Shown here in pieces: positions 45,354-56,515 of a stretch of DNA of 64,000 bases; position 1 is the stretch's first letter, and each line of letters begins with the position of its first letter. The notes below the pieces were generated by a model that was not told the origin of the DNA, ran no database searches, and saw only the letters and a program-made list of their open reading frames with translations. This DNA is from Plasmodium brasilianum (taxonomy: Eukaryota > Apicomplexa > Aconoidasida > Haemosporida > Plasmodiidae), in the NCBI RefSeq assembly GCF_023973825.1, contig NC_090125.1, positions 2,192,928 to 2,256,927 on the forward strand, in the 5' to 3' direction. The position numbers were made by a program, and so were the translations under genes.

Positions 45354-46077
45354 CAGGATTACACCACACTCGCACATACACATATATATTTACATATACA
45401 ATAACAAAAAAAAAAAAAAATAAAAAATAAGAATTCAAGTGAAACAACGTATTTTACTGTTACATTACTTCATTTGTTTCATATCTTATATGTAGAATTA
45501 AGCCTTCTTTTATTTTTTCCTTTTTTTATTTTCTTTATTTTTATGTTTTTTTTTTAAAAGTATAACATAAAAAAAATAAAAATAAATAAAACAAAGACAA
45601 ACATTAGCACGAAAATGAAAATAAACGAAGAGAACTGACTTTATTTTACCAATTAGTATTATTTATAAAAACAAATAAATAACTTTTGTTTTACTGCTTA
45701 TAAAGGTCCAAAATTGAGAGGCACAATACATAAGTGACATAATAATGTGTACATATTATATATTAGAAATAAAAATAAATATATGTATGTGAATATTTTA
45801 CAAAATATTACGTTAGTGGTGTTGTACTTACAATGTACGATATAATTAGTCTAGTGCTCTGCATTTTAACTGAAAAGTATAACATGTGCATGTAAATTCA
45901 TTTTTATGCAATATATATATATAGCACACTATAATTACAGCGTAAAACTTCATGAACATTAGTCTATAGCAAAAAAAAAAAAAAAAATAAAATAACTATA
46001 ACATTCAAAATATTCTTCTCCAACTGTAAACAGAAAAAATAAAGTTTCTTATTATATGGGAACCCTTTTTTTAATTT
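45354..46077. other. Convergent intergenic region
   Basis: Lies between the 3' ends of bS6 (+) and the cyclin gene (-). A-runs at about 45405-45420 and 45969-45986. No coding sequence seen. Confidence 0.6.
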
Positions 46078-47058
46078 CTATTTTACGTCAATCTTTTTGC
46101 TAGATTCGCTTTGCGTATAATCTTCGCTATTTAACTTCTTTTTCTTAGATTTTTTGTAACTTTTTTTTTTCTTTAAAATTTTATAAATATCAATACACAT
46201 ATCTAAGGTCTCACCTATCTGTCTAGTTGTATTTTCATCGTCAAATGTATTTCTGAAATCAAGATGTTCTTTATATTCGATATGCAGTTCATCAATTTTG
46301 TTCTTTAATTTTTGAAAAAGAATTTGATTATTGTTTGTAATAAACTCTAAAATAAATTTATCCGCATTAACTATATTAAAATTTATTTTAATATTATTTA
46401 TAAAGCAATATAATGCTATTTGTGCAGGCGTATATGTAAAGGTGATGAAAAAGTTTTCAATAATTTTTAAGCATTCATCTGACGTGGTCATGTAAATTTT
46501 ATCACATATATTTTCGAAGGAATTTTTTATTTCATTATCTTTATTTATATATTTATTAATATAATTTAAAAACTTAATTTTTAAATAATATAAACATTCT
46601 TTCGTATACAAAAAATTTAATTCAAAGTTTAATGATGAGCAAACGACATCTTCATGTTCTAATACTTTATCTAAATTTATGTCAATATCGTTAAAGAATT
46701 CATTCATTCTATATAATCTACCATACCCTTCCAATTTTATTGCTAATATGATACAGGTAAATATTAAGATACGTGGATCATATTCTAAAATAATTTCCTT
46801 CAAATAAAACCTGTTATACAACACAGTAGCACATTCCACTATTTGCGGTTTCAGTCCTTTTATTTCAGAAAAGTGAGTTAGCTGATAACAAAAATATAGC
46901 TTGGTTTTCTCTATATCAGCATATTTCGGTATGCTCACATTACTATCTTTAAATTTTTCTTTAAAGTCATTATATTTTTTTAAGCATATATCATCTATTT
47001 CTTTTCTGCTTTTGAAAAACCATTTTCTTATATGTGATGTATCGTTTGGGTAATTCAT
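46078..47058 (-). CDS. CYC1: Cyclin H-like cyclin (CYC1)
   Basis: 326 residues, single exon. The first cyclin box lies at about residues 50-150: YFCYQLTHFSEIKGLKPQIV, then CATVLYNRFYL and the core ILIFTCIILAIKLEGY (compare cyclin H CMFLACKVDE). The FxLNFLY segment (NFELNFLYTKECLYYLK) matches the start of cyclin H helix 5 and the second box. The C-terminus is basic (KKKSYKKSKKKKLN). In P. falciparum CYC1 partners the CDK-activating-kinase-like MRK and MAT1. The neighbourhood (mitochondrial S6 beside it) fits the order I recall there. It is about the size of human cyclin H (323). Confidence 0.85.
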   Translation of the reverse strand: MNYPNDTSHIRKWFFKSRKEIDDICLKKYNDFKEKFKDSNVSIPKYADIEKTKLYFCYQLTHFSEIKGLKPQIVECATVLYNRFYLKEIILEYDPRILIFTCIILAIKLEGYGRLYRMNEFFNDIDINLDKVLEHEDVVCSSLNFELNFLYTKECLYYLKIKFLNYINKYINKDNEIKNSFENICDKIYMTTSDECLKIIENFFITFTYTPAQIALYCFINNIKINFNIVNADKFILEFITNNNQILFQKLKNKIDELHIEYKEHLDFRNTFDDENTTRQIGETLDMCIDIYKILKKKKSYKKSKKKKLNSEDYTQSESSKKIDVK

Positions 47059-47704
47059 ATTTTTTTATTATTTCCATTTATTGAAAAATAAGAAATAAAA
47101 ACGAGAAAGAAAATAAATCAAATAGTTAAGACAAAAACTGTTAATAACTGAACTTTTGAAAATGCATACACGAGCGTGGGTATTTTTGTATGTATTCACT
47201 TACGTATATACTTATTAACTTATGAAAGTATATACCTATTTACTTATGTATGTATATTTTTCCTTGTATTTTACTTTTTACGTAGAAACATTAAGGAAAT
47301 GTGAACTTTCGTAATTCCACATTCTTCCATTTAAGAATTTTAATTAAATAATACTAAATATTATTGCTTTTTTTCTTTTTTTTTTCTTTTAATTGCCATT
47401 CTTACATATTGGTATTAATACACTTTTTCATATCCATATTTTTTTATTATAGTGGATTATTGCTTTTATAACACTTTAATTTATTTTTTTTTTTTTTTTC
47501 CTTTTGGTTCATTTATATATATATTTTGTACAGAGAGAGTATATAAATAAAGAGTAGTCAAAATATTGCACATATCTACGTTTAAGTTATAAAAACAAAA
47601 GAATGTATGTGTCGTATTAAAGGTACATAATGTAATAATAACTACTTTTTTATGGAAACATAATGAATCATTTAAAAGGCTAAATATTCTCTCATATAAG
47701 AGTA

Positions 47705-47759
<55 letters not shown>

Positions 47760-47801
47760 TAATTCTTTTATAAATGGTTCCTTTTTTTTGCTATGCAACA
47801 G
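47059..47801. other. Divergent intergenic region with long (TA)n
   Basis: Lies between the cyclin start (-) and the small membrane-protein gene (+). Contains a (TA)n tract of about 40 bases at 47709-47751. The start of the following gene must lie here or at the (TA)n itself, but I cannot place it. Confidence 0.5.
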
Positions 47802-48157
47802 TAAAATAGATACATTTTTAACAGTAGTATTTTCACGTAATACGTTTATTTATACCAGTAAGTACATTGCACATATATATATATATATAAATATATACTA
47901 TTACAACTTTGAAGATCTTTTAGGTGAAATCAAATATATTTTGGAAATAAGGAGCATAATTAAAAGCGCAGAATTAGAGGAGATATTAAGAATAGCTCGT
48001 TGGAAAATTCAATATTTAAAAAAAAAAAAAGAAATTTTGTTCCAAAATGATTGTAAAAAAGAATAAAAAAAACTTAACACATTTTGCGTGGTTAGCCTTA
48101 TTAATAATACCAAGTTTTTATTTCAAGAATTTGCTTTTTGATGTAATACAGAATAAG

Positions 48158-48216
<59 letters not shown>

Positions 48217-48592
48217 AAATACATATAAACCCACACATGTGGACAAAAATTAAAAATAATAATATATTAATATTATTATGTTTATAATACTACCTGTGGG
48301 GAATATGCTTAGTGACAGTATTTTTTTTTTGCAATTTTTTTATGTGTTTAGTTATGAACTTTTTTGAACCAGCTGTCTCCCTCTGACATTTTAGCTCATA
48401 TTGCATTTTTGCTTTTCTCTTTATGTCCCCACAAGTTATATTCCCTCTTCTTTTCCTTTTCAGAATTTTTCAAGCCTCAAATTTGATAAATTCAAAAAAA
48501 AGATTTACAATAAAACCCTTAAGCGCATTTCTTTGCCAAATAAGAATTTTGAAGAGATGAATAATTATATACTCCATGATAACTTTCACTAG
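47802..48592 (+). CDS. Small membrane-protein gene, possibly frame-split at an A13 run
   Basis: Four coding pieces: 47802-47857, 47924-48046 or 48066, 48047-48142 and 48464-48592. The first two join in phase (ACC A|GT GAA) and read KIDTFLTVVFSRNTFIYTSE then IKYILEIRSIIKSAELEEIL. The last two join in phase 0 and read MIVKKNKKNLTHFAWLALL then IIPSFYFKNLLFD and NFSSLKFDKFKKK to the stop. The two pairs are in different frames, separated by an A13 run at 48018-48030. One base fewer there would make a single protein of about 135 residues. Otherwise the second pair alone is a 74-residue protein with one membrane helix. No ATG for the first pair was located. Function unknown. Confidence 0.55.
48159..48211 (+). 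repeat. (TA)n microsatellite in intron
   Basis: About 26 TA units inside the last intron of the small membrane-protein gene. Confidence 0.9.
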
Positions 48593-48615
48593 ATTGAAGT
48601 GAGACACGTTCGCAC

Positions 48616-48648
<33 letters not shown>

Positions 48649-49777
48649 TATACATATGTTTTATGCGAACGCATGTATATCTTATGAGAAGGTGTCGTGA
48701 TGTATAAATTACGAATTGAAGTATCTTTTGGAAAGTAGTTTCACCAACGTTTGAAATAAATAGAAGAATATATATTATCCCAAATGAGCTGTCTTAAGAT
48801 TAACAAAAATTAAATACGTGTGCAAAATGAAATGGAAGGATTAAAATGTATGTTGTGTGCAAATATATATATGTACATAGGTACACATGCGCATAGATAT
48901 ATATGAATTATACTATTTTTCATACTCTTTTACGCTATACGAGTTTTGTTTTACTTTTTTTTTTTTTTTACCGTATGTATCAACTAGAATACATTATATT
49001 AATTTTTTATTTGAAAAATAATGTTTTACAATTTAGAATAGTGTTTGGAAGTTTCATGAACACGTAAGTTCCTTTTACCTTTTCATAACGTACGTATATG
49101 TACACACATCCAATCACACATGTATATATACATACGTACATATATATATATATGTGAATCTACATATTTATGTGCAACTAGACCCAATTGGGTTATGTAA
49201 AAATTTGACAAAAGATACTTTAAAACAAAAAAATAAAAATTCCTTTGATGAAGTCTTTTAAATTGGCCCAGAAAAAAAAAAAAGAAAAAAAGAAAAATAT
49301 CATTATAACTACATAAAAAGATATTAATAAGGGTATTATATACAAAGGGATATAGATATGCCATTAATTTAATAATTAAACTAATAAATTCTGTCATAAT
49401 CTATTCATTCAAATATAATAATCATATATTGTTTTTTAACATTGTTAAGAGTGACATTTTGCTAGCCTTAATCTTTCGTATAATAAATTGAGGAATCAAA
49501 GATGACGTATCAAGCTCAATCTAAAATAAGGTAATAAAAGGATAAAAAATATACGTAATGCATCATTTAAACAATAATTACAGTTTTATGAACATACACA
49601 TATGCTACGTAAAAATGAGTTCATACATAAGTAACGAAAAATAAAATAAAGATAATATGTATGGATAAAGTAAAGATTACATATATAGATAAAATAAAGT
49701 TAAAATAAAAGTAAAAATAAAAATAAACCCAGAAAAAAAGTAAAATTTATCGATGAAAAAGCAATATCGAATAGCAC
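48593..49777. other. Convergent intergenic region
   Basis: Lies between the small membrane-protein gene (+) and the START-like gene (-). A short ATG frame at 49502 reads MTYQAQSKIR and runs into GTAATAAA, like a first exon, but I find no partner exon. The 104-codon minus-strand frame at 49083-49397 is hydrophobic, T-run-derived and not convincing. Confidence 0.5.
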
Positions 49778-51015
49778 TTATGGTTGTAGTTTTTTTACCG
49801 AGGAAATATAGGTTAATTTCATACTCGTGTTTTCTTTTTTAATATAATAACCAGACAAATTAATAAACATTTTTTTTAACGAAGAGTTCATAATTTCCTG
49901 ATCACATTCAATATCAATTGAAAAGGAATTTACGCTACTGATAAAAGGATTTACAAAACTGCTTTTACCTTTTTTATTATTGTCATTTACATTTAACGAC
50001 ACACATGTAATTATGTAGGACTCGCTATTTATCTACAAACGTTACGAAAAGGAGCGTAAATATATTTGCATGTAAAAATAGTCATATATATATATATATG
50101 CATATAAAATACATTGTATTAGCTCATTTATATGAATGGTTGGTGCAAAAATAAGGTAAAATTATTTTAAAAAAAAAAAAATGCATCTTTTTACTTTTTT
50201 TTTGTGCGCCAGAGTATAAAAGTATCTGCCTTCATTTCCTAATGTGCCCTTATAACTTTGTTGTATTAATATTAAATCCTTATCGTACACTCGAAGAATT
50301 TTACCTAATTAAATACATGCGCACATTTTAAAATGTGTCATTATGCATCCAGTTGTATCAATGTAAATGGAAAAAAAAAAAAAACGAAATTAAATTAAAT
50401 TAAATCAAAACAAATTAAAATATAATAAAATGATAATATATTAACCAAATAAAAAAAAATTTCAAAATGATATTATCTGCAAGTATGTGTTTATTTTTTA
50501 AACCTTCTATAAAATGTGGGTCAAATTTTTTTGTGCCATTTTCGTCCCATATTACTCGTATTAATTTTTCGAGCTAATTAGTAAAAGTATTATGAATATT
50601 TTTTTTTCTATGAATTTTGCGTGATTTTTTTACGTTTTACGTTTTATGATGTACACTTTATGTTTTATATTCTACGTTTCACGTTTTACGTTTTATTTTT
50701 TTTTAATTTTTTACATTATATACTGTTTTAGTTTTTTCCATTTGCTTATACCTTCGAGGAGTCGTGGAAAATAAGGCTCAGCTTTCCTACATCCGTATTC
50801 TTAACTTTTTTAAAATACAGATGTGATTCTTTATCAATAGAACTGTATTTGTTATAATCATTATCCTCTACAGCAAATTTGTATAAAAGTTTATCTGCCT
50901 CTGTTATAATTTCATTAACTTTTTTAATTTCTTCTTTATTCTTGCAAACTAAGTGTTTCATTTTTTTTATTTTTTCCTCCATGTCCACCTCATTATTTAC
51001 ACTGTTGCTACGCAT
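49778..51015 (-). CDS. START-domain-like (Bet v 1 fold) protein, four exons
   Basis: Exons 51015-50752, 50573-50504, 50304-50195 and 50032-49778 join in phase and give about 232 residues. The order of motifs resembles a START lipid-transfer domain. A strand with HLYFKKVKNTDVGKLSLIF is followed by a helix LEKLIRVIWDENGTKKFDPH (compare PEKLFxVLxDxExRxEWDPx). Next comes IEGKILRVYDKDLILIQQSY (compare V-x-VLEVIDEDTxIVHQ), then GRYFYTLAHKK and ESYIITCVSLN (compare RDFVxLRxW...SYVIVSRSV). The C-terminal part, SGYYIKKENTSMKLTYISSV, fits a later strand pair such as GYVI-x(n)-LTYI. START domains bind sterols or phospholipids in a hydrophobic cavity. The final donor at 50194 follows an A9 run and is less certain. 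Family by eye only. Confidence 0.65.
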
Positions 51016-52644
51016 TTTAGAATTTGTTTACATTTCGCTTTCGGTAAAAAAAAAGGAAATCACTAAAACAAGGGTGAACACACTATCTAATACTTTTGCA
51101 TACGTATGCATATATTCGTGTATGTAGGTGTAATATATAAGATTACAGGTTTGTAAATGATTGCAATATGTACACATTTATTTTTTTATATACATATATA
51201 CTTTTAACAAAAAAAATAATAGGAAAAATGGTTCATATATACAACTAAAACAAAAACATACACAAAGAAAAAATAACAAAAAGGCGTGAAATACACAGAT
51301 TAGAATAATGAAAAAATTACGAAGAACAATTTAATGCAAATAACAATTTCTTAAAAATTTTTAAATGTTGTTATGGAGTACGAAAGAGTTAATCTAAAAG
51401 ATATCAAAATGATGCACACGTTTATCTAATAAAAATTTACACCTTTTAAAATACTCAAATGTATGTAAATTTATACATAAGTATTATGCGTACATATAAA
51501 TACTTGTCAAAAAAAAAAAAAAAAGGGTAGACTTTCATTTATAATATTATAATATTATAATATTATAATTTTTTTTTTTTTTTTTTTTTTGTATGAATTT
51601 ATATTGTTATTTCTTTTTAAATTTTTGACTGATACTTGTTTTAAGTTTATTCAATTACTATTGTATCAAACAGTTAAATTTTAATAAAGCACCATTTGTT
51701 TTATTTATTTTATAAAAGGGTGAGAGTGCACATTACACGTACATAATACAAACTTTTCCTATTTAAAAAGAAAAAAAATATATTAATTATGATGTGCATG
51801 CAAAAGGAAAATCATTTATTTTCCACTTACATTTAAATATCTTTTTAAAAATATAAAGACAGTAATAGTATTAAATATTTATTCCATTCCCGTGTTTAAA
51901 ATAAATAAAGCCAATTTACTTCCTTTTATTATAGTAAAAATATTTCTTTAATTAATATTTAAAATCATTTGCTGTTGAACAATGCATATTTTTTCACATT
52001 TTATATTTGGAACAAAGCGGGTACATGTATGTACTTGTATAAATGTATATTTACATAGGTGAAACAGCACATATATACATTTATAAGCACAATTTGGTGT
52101 TACATAATGGGGAAATAAGAACGAAACTAATCAATTATTCCAAGTGGAAAATTTTCCATTTAATCCATATGATAAACATTATTATAGCAATTATGAATAA
52201 CTCTTAATATTGAACTTTAAAAAAAAAAACAAAAGATGAGGTAAATTTATATAAAAGTGCAAATTTGTATATACACATTACTTCATATAAATATATATAC
52301 TTATGTCAGTGTATATATATATACGAGTATATATATATGTGCCTATATGTATATATGTATAAGTGCGTATATGTGTATACGTGTATATGTATGTATTTGT
52401 TTACGTATATGTATGTATACATATCAATAAGTATAATTAGTTGGATATCTTTTTAAAGAACTAAGATTGTCATGTTTTTATTCTATGTAACATTATTACG
52501 TAAAATTCTTATTGTCATCTAAAACATGGCTGCAATGGAAAACACAAAAAAAATAAAATCATGTATTAGTTTTTTTTCTTAAAAAAAAAAAAAAAAGCAA
52601 TACATGATTACAAGATGATACGAAGACATAGGAAAAATAATTTT
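51016..52644. other. Intergenic region, no gene seen
   Basis: Lies between the START-like gene start (-) and the RPC4 end (-). Contains a short TATAATATTA repeat at about 51541-51568 next to a T22-class run, and (TA)/(GTATAT) tracts near 52296-52430. No credible exon. Confidence 0.55.
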
Positions 52645-53691
52645 TTATTTATTATTTATTATTCTTTCTATATTTGGAGTAACAACTACTTTATTATCGC
52701 AGTTTCCTAAGAAAATAAACTCGGAATTTTCCTTTATGTAACAACCTATTTCTTGTGAAAACGTACATTCCGATCCTTCATTAACATCAAATAAAATGTC
52801 GTTAATTTTCATTTTAATTTTTTTGTTCTTATATATAATTAGCTTTGCAAATTTTCCATTAGGTATTGTGTTTATATTGCTAAGCTTGTAAGCGTCTTTA
52901 TCGGGTTTTTCAAATTTTTTGTTCCCATGTTTTATTTCCTTTTCTTCTTTTTCGTCTTTTTGTGCATCACCTTTACCTGTTTGCAAATCTTTTTTCCCGT
53001 CTTTTTCTCCCTTTTGCTTCATATTCTCTTTAGCTTCATTTTTATCATCATTTTGAATAACTGCTGGTAGCATATTAGGTAACTGGATATAAAAAAAGAA
53101 TGGTTCCTTATTTAAAAATAATTTTCTTATTTTCTTTTGCTTTTCATTATTATTAAAGAAGGGTAAGGTCAAAGGCAAGAAATGAACATCAGAAGATATA
53201 CATTTTTTATTATAGAAAATATTTTTACTTATGTTATTTAACTCATATATGTCAATAGATGTTTTTTTTTTTTTTTTTTGGTCTATGCATTCATCATCAT
53301 TATTATTTTCTTTTAATTGCTCTTCGTTTTGTAAGTTTACTTTATCATTTAAAGTTTCTTCTATACCTTGAAAAGGAGAAACTTTATTAATTATTTTATT
53401 ATTATTAAAATAATTTTCATTTTTTTTTGTTTCTTTTTGTAAATCAACGCTAATTGTTTTTTTTATTAACTCTTGAATACTTTTATTGCTTAAACTATCT
53501 TCTAATTTATCTACTTCATCATTTTTTATTTTATTTTCATTTTTTAAATTGTCTATATTTGGTACAAATTTTTTTAGTGTACTATTCTTATTACTACTTG
53601 CACCATTTTTTAGGTGATTCGATTTATTACGTAACGCGTTGTTGATGCTTCTTCTCAAACTGTATTCGTTATAATTATGTCTATTATTCAT
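52645..53691 (-). CDS. DNA-directed RNA polymerase III subunit RPC4
   Basis: 348 residues in one exon. The diagnostic C-terminal segment (about residues 270-345) reads IPNGKFAKLIIYKNKKIKMK, then INDILFDVNEGSECTFSQE and EFIFLGNCDNKVVVTPN. This follows the RPC4/C53 pattern G-K-x-GKLxVxKSGKVxLxxGDxxxDVxxGxxxxFxQE...xLGxVxxKxVxxPD. An upstream conserved piece near residues 185-215 reads LPFFNNNEKQKKIRKLFLNK then LPNMLP, like the RPC4 FxQLPDxLP motif. The N-terminal half is low complexity. RPC4 pairs with RPC5 in a TFIIF-like module for initiation and termination on tRNA and 5S genes. Confidence 0.88.
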   Translation of the reverse strand: MNNRHNYNEYSLRRSINNALRNKSNHLKNGASSNKNSTLKKFVPNIDNLKNENKIKNDEVDKLEDSLSNKSIQELIKKTISVDLQKETKKNENYFNNNKIINKVSPFQGIEETLNDKVNLQNEEQLKENNNDDECIDQKKKKKTSIDIYELNNISKNIFYNKKCISSDVHFLPLTLPFFNNNEKQKKIRKLFLNKEPFFFYIQLPNMLPAVIQNDDKNEAKENMKQKGEKDGKKDLQTGKGDAQKDEKEEKEIKHGNKKFEKPDKDAYKLSNINTIPNGKFAKLIIYKNKKIKMKINDILFDVNEGSECTFSQEIGCYIKENSEFIFLGNCDNKVVVTPNIERIINNK

Positions 53692-54677
53692 TATTTGATA
53701 CTTATTAATTCATATACTCTGTATATATTCTAAGCTAATCTATCTGTTTTAGCTATGTTTACCTAAGCACCTTTCCGTACAGCTCATGTTTAATTGCTAC
53801 GTATTTATATGTATAAAATTTTTTTGTTATAAGTATATGAATTATCAGCCCTTTCTTATGTTATTCGTACATATATGAATATATATATATACATATTATA
53901 AATGCTGAATGAGTAGAAGCTGGTGTATTTAAACTTAAAAAAATAACTTCGTAGTTATGTATTATTTTTTTTTTTCCTTTTTAGCATATTTTATAATGCA
54001 GTTCAGAACAGGCCAATGCTCCGTAGAAAAAAAAAAAAAAAAATTATTTTTTGCTCAGTTATTTCTTAATAAAGGGTATGTACAATTTTTATTTTTCTAT
54101 GTTTCTTTGCTTCATTTTTAATTTGAAAACAAAAAAAAATCTTTTTAAAAAACGTTCAAAAAACAATTCTTTTGTAGAAAAATAGAAATGTAAAAATGTT
54201 TCTTTCGTATTTCTTTTCGCATATTTTACAACACCATATATATTTTTGAGTATATTATTAAATTAAAAAATGTCAACGGAAATATTTTATTTATATATAC
54301 AACTGTTTAAATTTTGTTTACTGAGGAATAAGAAAAAAAAAAAAAGATAATTAATGGAGAAAAAAACGGACGATAATAAATTTAAAAAAAAAAAAAAGCA
54401 AAGGAGGGAAGTAAAAAATTAATATTATGAAGCATTAAAGGGGGAAATATATAATATTATTATTACATTATACAAAGGTGCAAATTAAAAATATCGTAAA
54501 AACGTATTGCCTAGATTAAATTTTTAATATATAAAAAAAGGGCATAATAAAATAAAAGTTATTTTTTTCTTTATTTATCACCTTAAAAGTTTTCATTTTT
54601 TGTGTAGAGATATATACTGATAGCAAAAAGGAAAAAAAAGTCACCTTGAACTATATTTTTTTTTTTTTTTTTTTGCG
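53692..54677. other. Intergenic region, no gene seen
   Basis: Promoter region of RPC4 (-) downstream of the Pol alpha B gene (-). Several A and T runs of 10-17 bases; nothing coding recognised. Confidence 0.6.
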
Positions 54678-56515
54678 TTAAAATATAACAATTTCAAGGT
54701 TGTACGTACTTTTGCTAACCTTGTATAGTTTTTTTTTTTTTTTTTTTTTTTGTATCTGTTTCTTTTTCCGTTTATATATACCTTTTTTCAATCTCTCTGA
54801 TACCTTTCTCACACTTGATTTATGCCCATTTGTACATGTTGCATGTTTACCATGATGTTTCCACATGTTATGCTTATTTCACCTCAATCGCTTACCTTAT
54901 TGTGGTTAACAAAGACATTTTCGAGAATAACCCTTTTTGACAACTCGTATGATTCCGTTGGGGGTAGTATATAAATATTTGAAAAGAAATTAGATGGTTT
55001 TGCTTTACTTACATCAATGGAATAAGGACATATAAATAATTTTTTGTGTATTTCCTTTACATACGACTTTTCATTAGTATATGATGGAAACAAAAAAATA
55101 TCAGGTAATCTATTTGGCTGAAATAGCAAATTTTTAAATTTAGTAATTTCGATATTGTACTCGGATGGATAACAAGGAAAGAAGGAAAGTTGTCTTAAAA
55201 TCTGTTCAAATAAATAAAATAACTTCATTTCACTTGGTCTACACAATAAGTTTTTGCTTAAGTTATATATGACATCACATGATGTTAAAGCTATTTTTAG
55301 CTCATTTATATATATATAAGATGGGTTGGATAAAAAGTGCACATTTGTTAAATTGGCATTATTATTTTCATAAAAAAAAGGGGGCTGAGGTAATGGATAA
55401 ATATTAATAGAATCATAAATTGATGGGATAATAAAAAAATGTGTTTTTTCTAATAATTCGTTTTTTGCTAATTTTACAATTTTTTTAAAAATATCTTCAT
55501 AAATAACATTGATGTCTCCTATTTTTAGAATCGTTTCACTAAAATTACGAATATATAAAAAGGGGCCAAAAATTAAAACTACATGTGGTAATTTCTCATT
55601 TACTATTTTTAGAAAATTGTCTAAGTTGTCATTATAATCATTATCTGTGTATACATATCCATTGCAAATCATTATATGTATATTATCATTATTATATAGT
55701 TGTAGTATTTTAACACTGTCTTTATCATCTAATTTGCTATCTTCTTCTATTTCTTTACAATTAAAATATTTTAATAAAAATTCGTTATCTATTTTTACAT
55801 TTTTTAAATGAGTAGGTAATCCAGCATATATGTTACTTACATAGTATTTTATACTGTATTGATTTATTTCTTTCTTTCCTTTTATGGCTAAAATTTGACC
55901 CAAAAAAAAACATAAGTTTTTCATATTATTTAAATTTAATAATTGTGCCTTCTCTCCATTACTCCATTTTATATTCCCCTCTAAAATTATATTCGATTCA
56001 CTTATATTAATTTCACTGTCCGTGTATATCCTACCAAATATATAACATTCTTCTTCATTCATATTTAATATAGGACTTATTTGTATATTCAAATTTAATT
56101 TTTCAGAATACATTAAAAATAATTCTAAAAATAGCGTTATCTTTTTATTTATACTCTCAGATATAATATTTGTATCTAGTCCTAAAAATTTATAATTTTC
56201 ATCTATCGTGTTAACACAATTTATATACCAATTATATTTATTGTTACAATTTATTCCTGCCTTTTCCGTTAATTCGGCATTGTATTGTTTTACATAATCA
56301 TAATCATATATGATATTGTCTTTTAACAAATTTTCATTTTTTATTAATCTTTTGTTATATTCCCTCAAATAGTCTTCAAATAATTTATGGAAATTATTTT
56401 TGTGCTTATTTCTTTCAAAATAATCGAAAACTTCCTTTAGTTCATCACTTATGCTGTTATCTGTGTAATACGTTTCAAGAAAAAGCTTCACGTCTGCCTG
56501 TTTTATCTCCTTCAT
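54678..56515 (-). CDS. POLA2: DNA polymerase alpha subunit B (POLA2), two exons
   Basis: Exon 1 is 56515-54896 (540 codons). I add a 42-base last exon, 54719-54678, joining in phase 0 and ending IVIF-stop, for about 553 residues. The calcineurin-like phosphoesterase/OB fold of the B-subunits of replicative polymerases is visible: VVLIFGPFLYIRNFSE near residue 315 (compare VLxLxGPFxDxxH), HFFIIPSIYDSINIYPLPQP near 365 (compare xVxxVPSxRDxxHxxVYPQP), FLSNPSYIYINEL (compare xxxNPxxxxIN) and FFPCYP (compare xYPLYP). The short exon supplies the final strand: ...NVFVNHNK|VSKSTYNLEIVIF compares with CVNPGxLTKxxxGGTFARLY. Active-site metal ligands are degenerate, as expected for a structural subunit. 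It works with the catalytic subunit and primase at replication origins. Confidence 0.9.

Noticed and set aside
49083..49397. Minus-strand 104-codon frame
   Set aside because: Hydrophobic, T-run-derived, with (TA)n at one end and no splice partner toward the START-like gene.
49502..49531. Short plus-strand first-exon-like sequence (MTYQAQSKIR then GTAATA)
   Set aside because: No downstream exon in phase before the START-like gene on the opposite strand.
54723..54866. Minus-strand frame MWKHHGKHATC in the last Pol alpha B intron
   Set aside because: It lies inside the intron and only its final 14 codons, after a separate acceptor, fit the protein; the rest has no similarity to the B-subunit.
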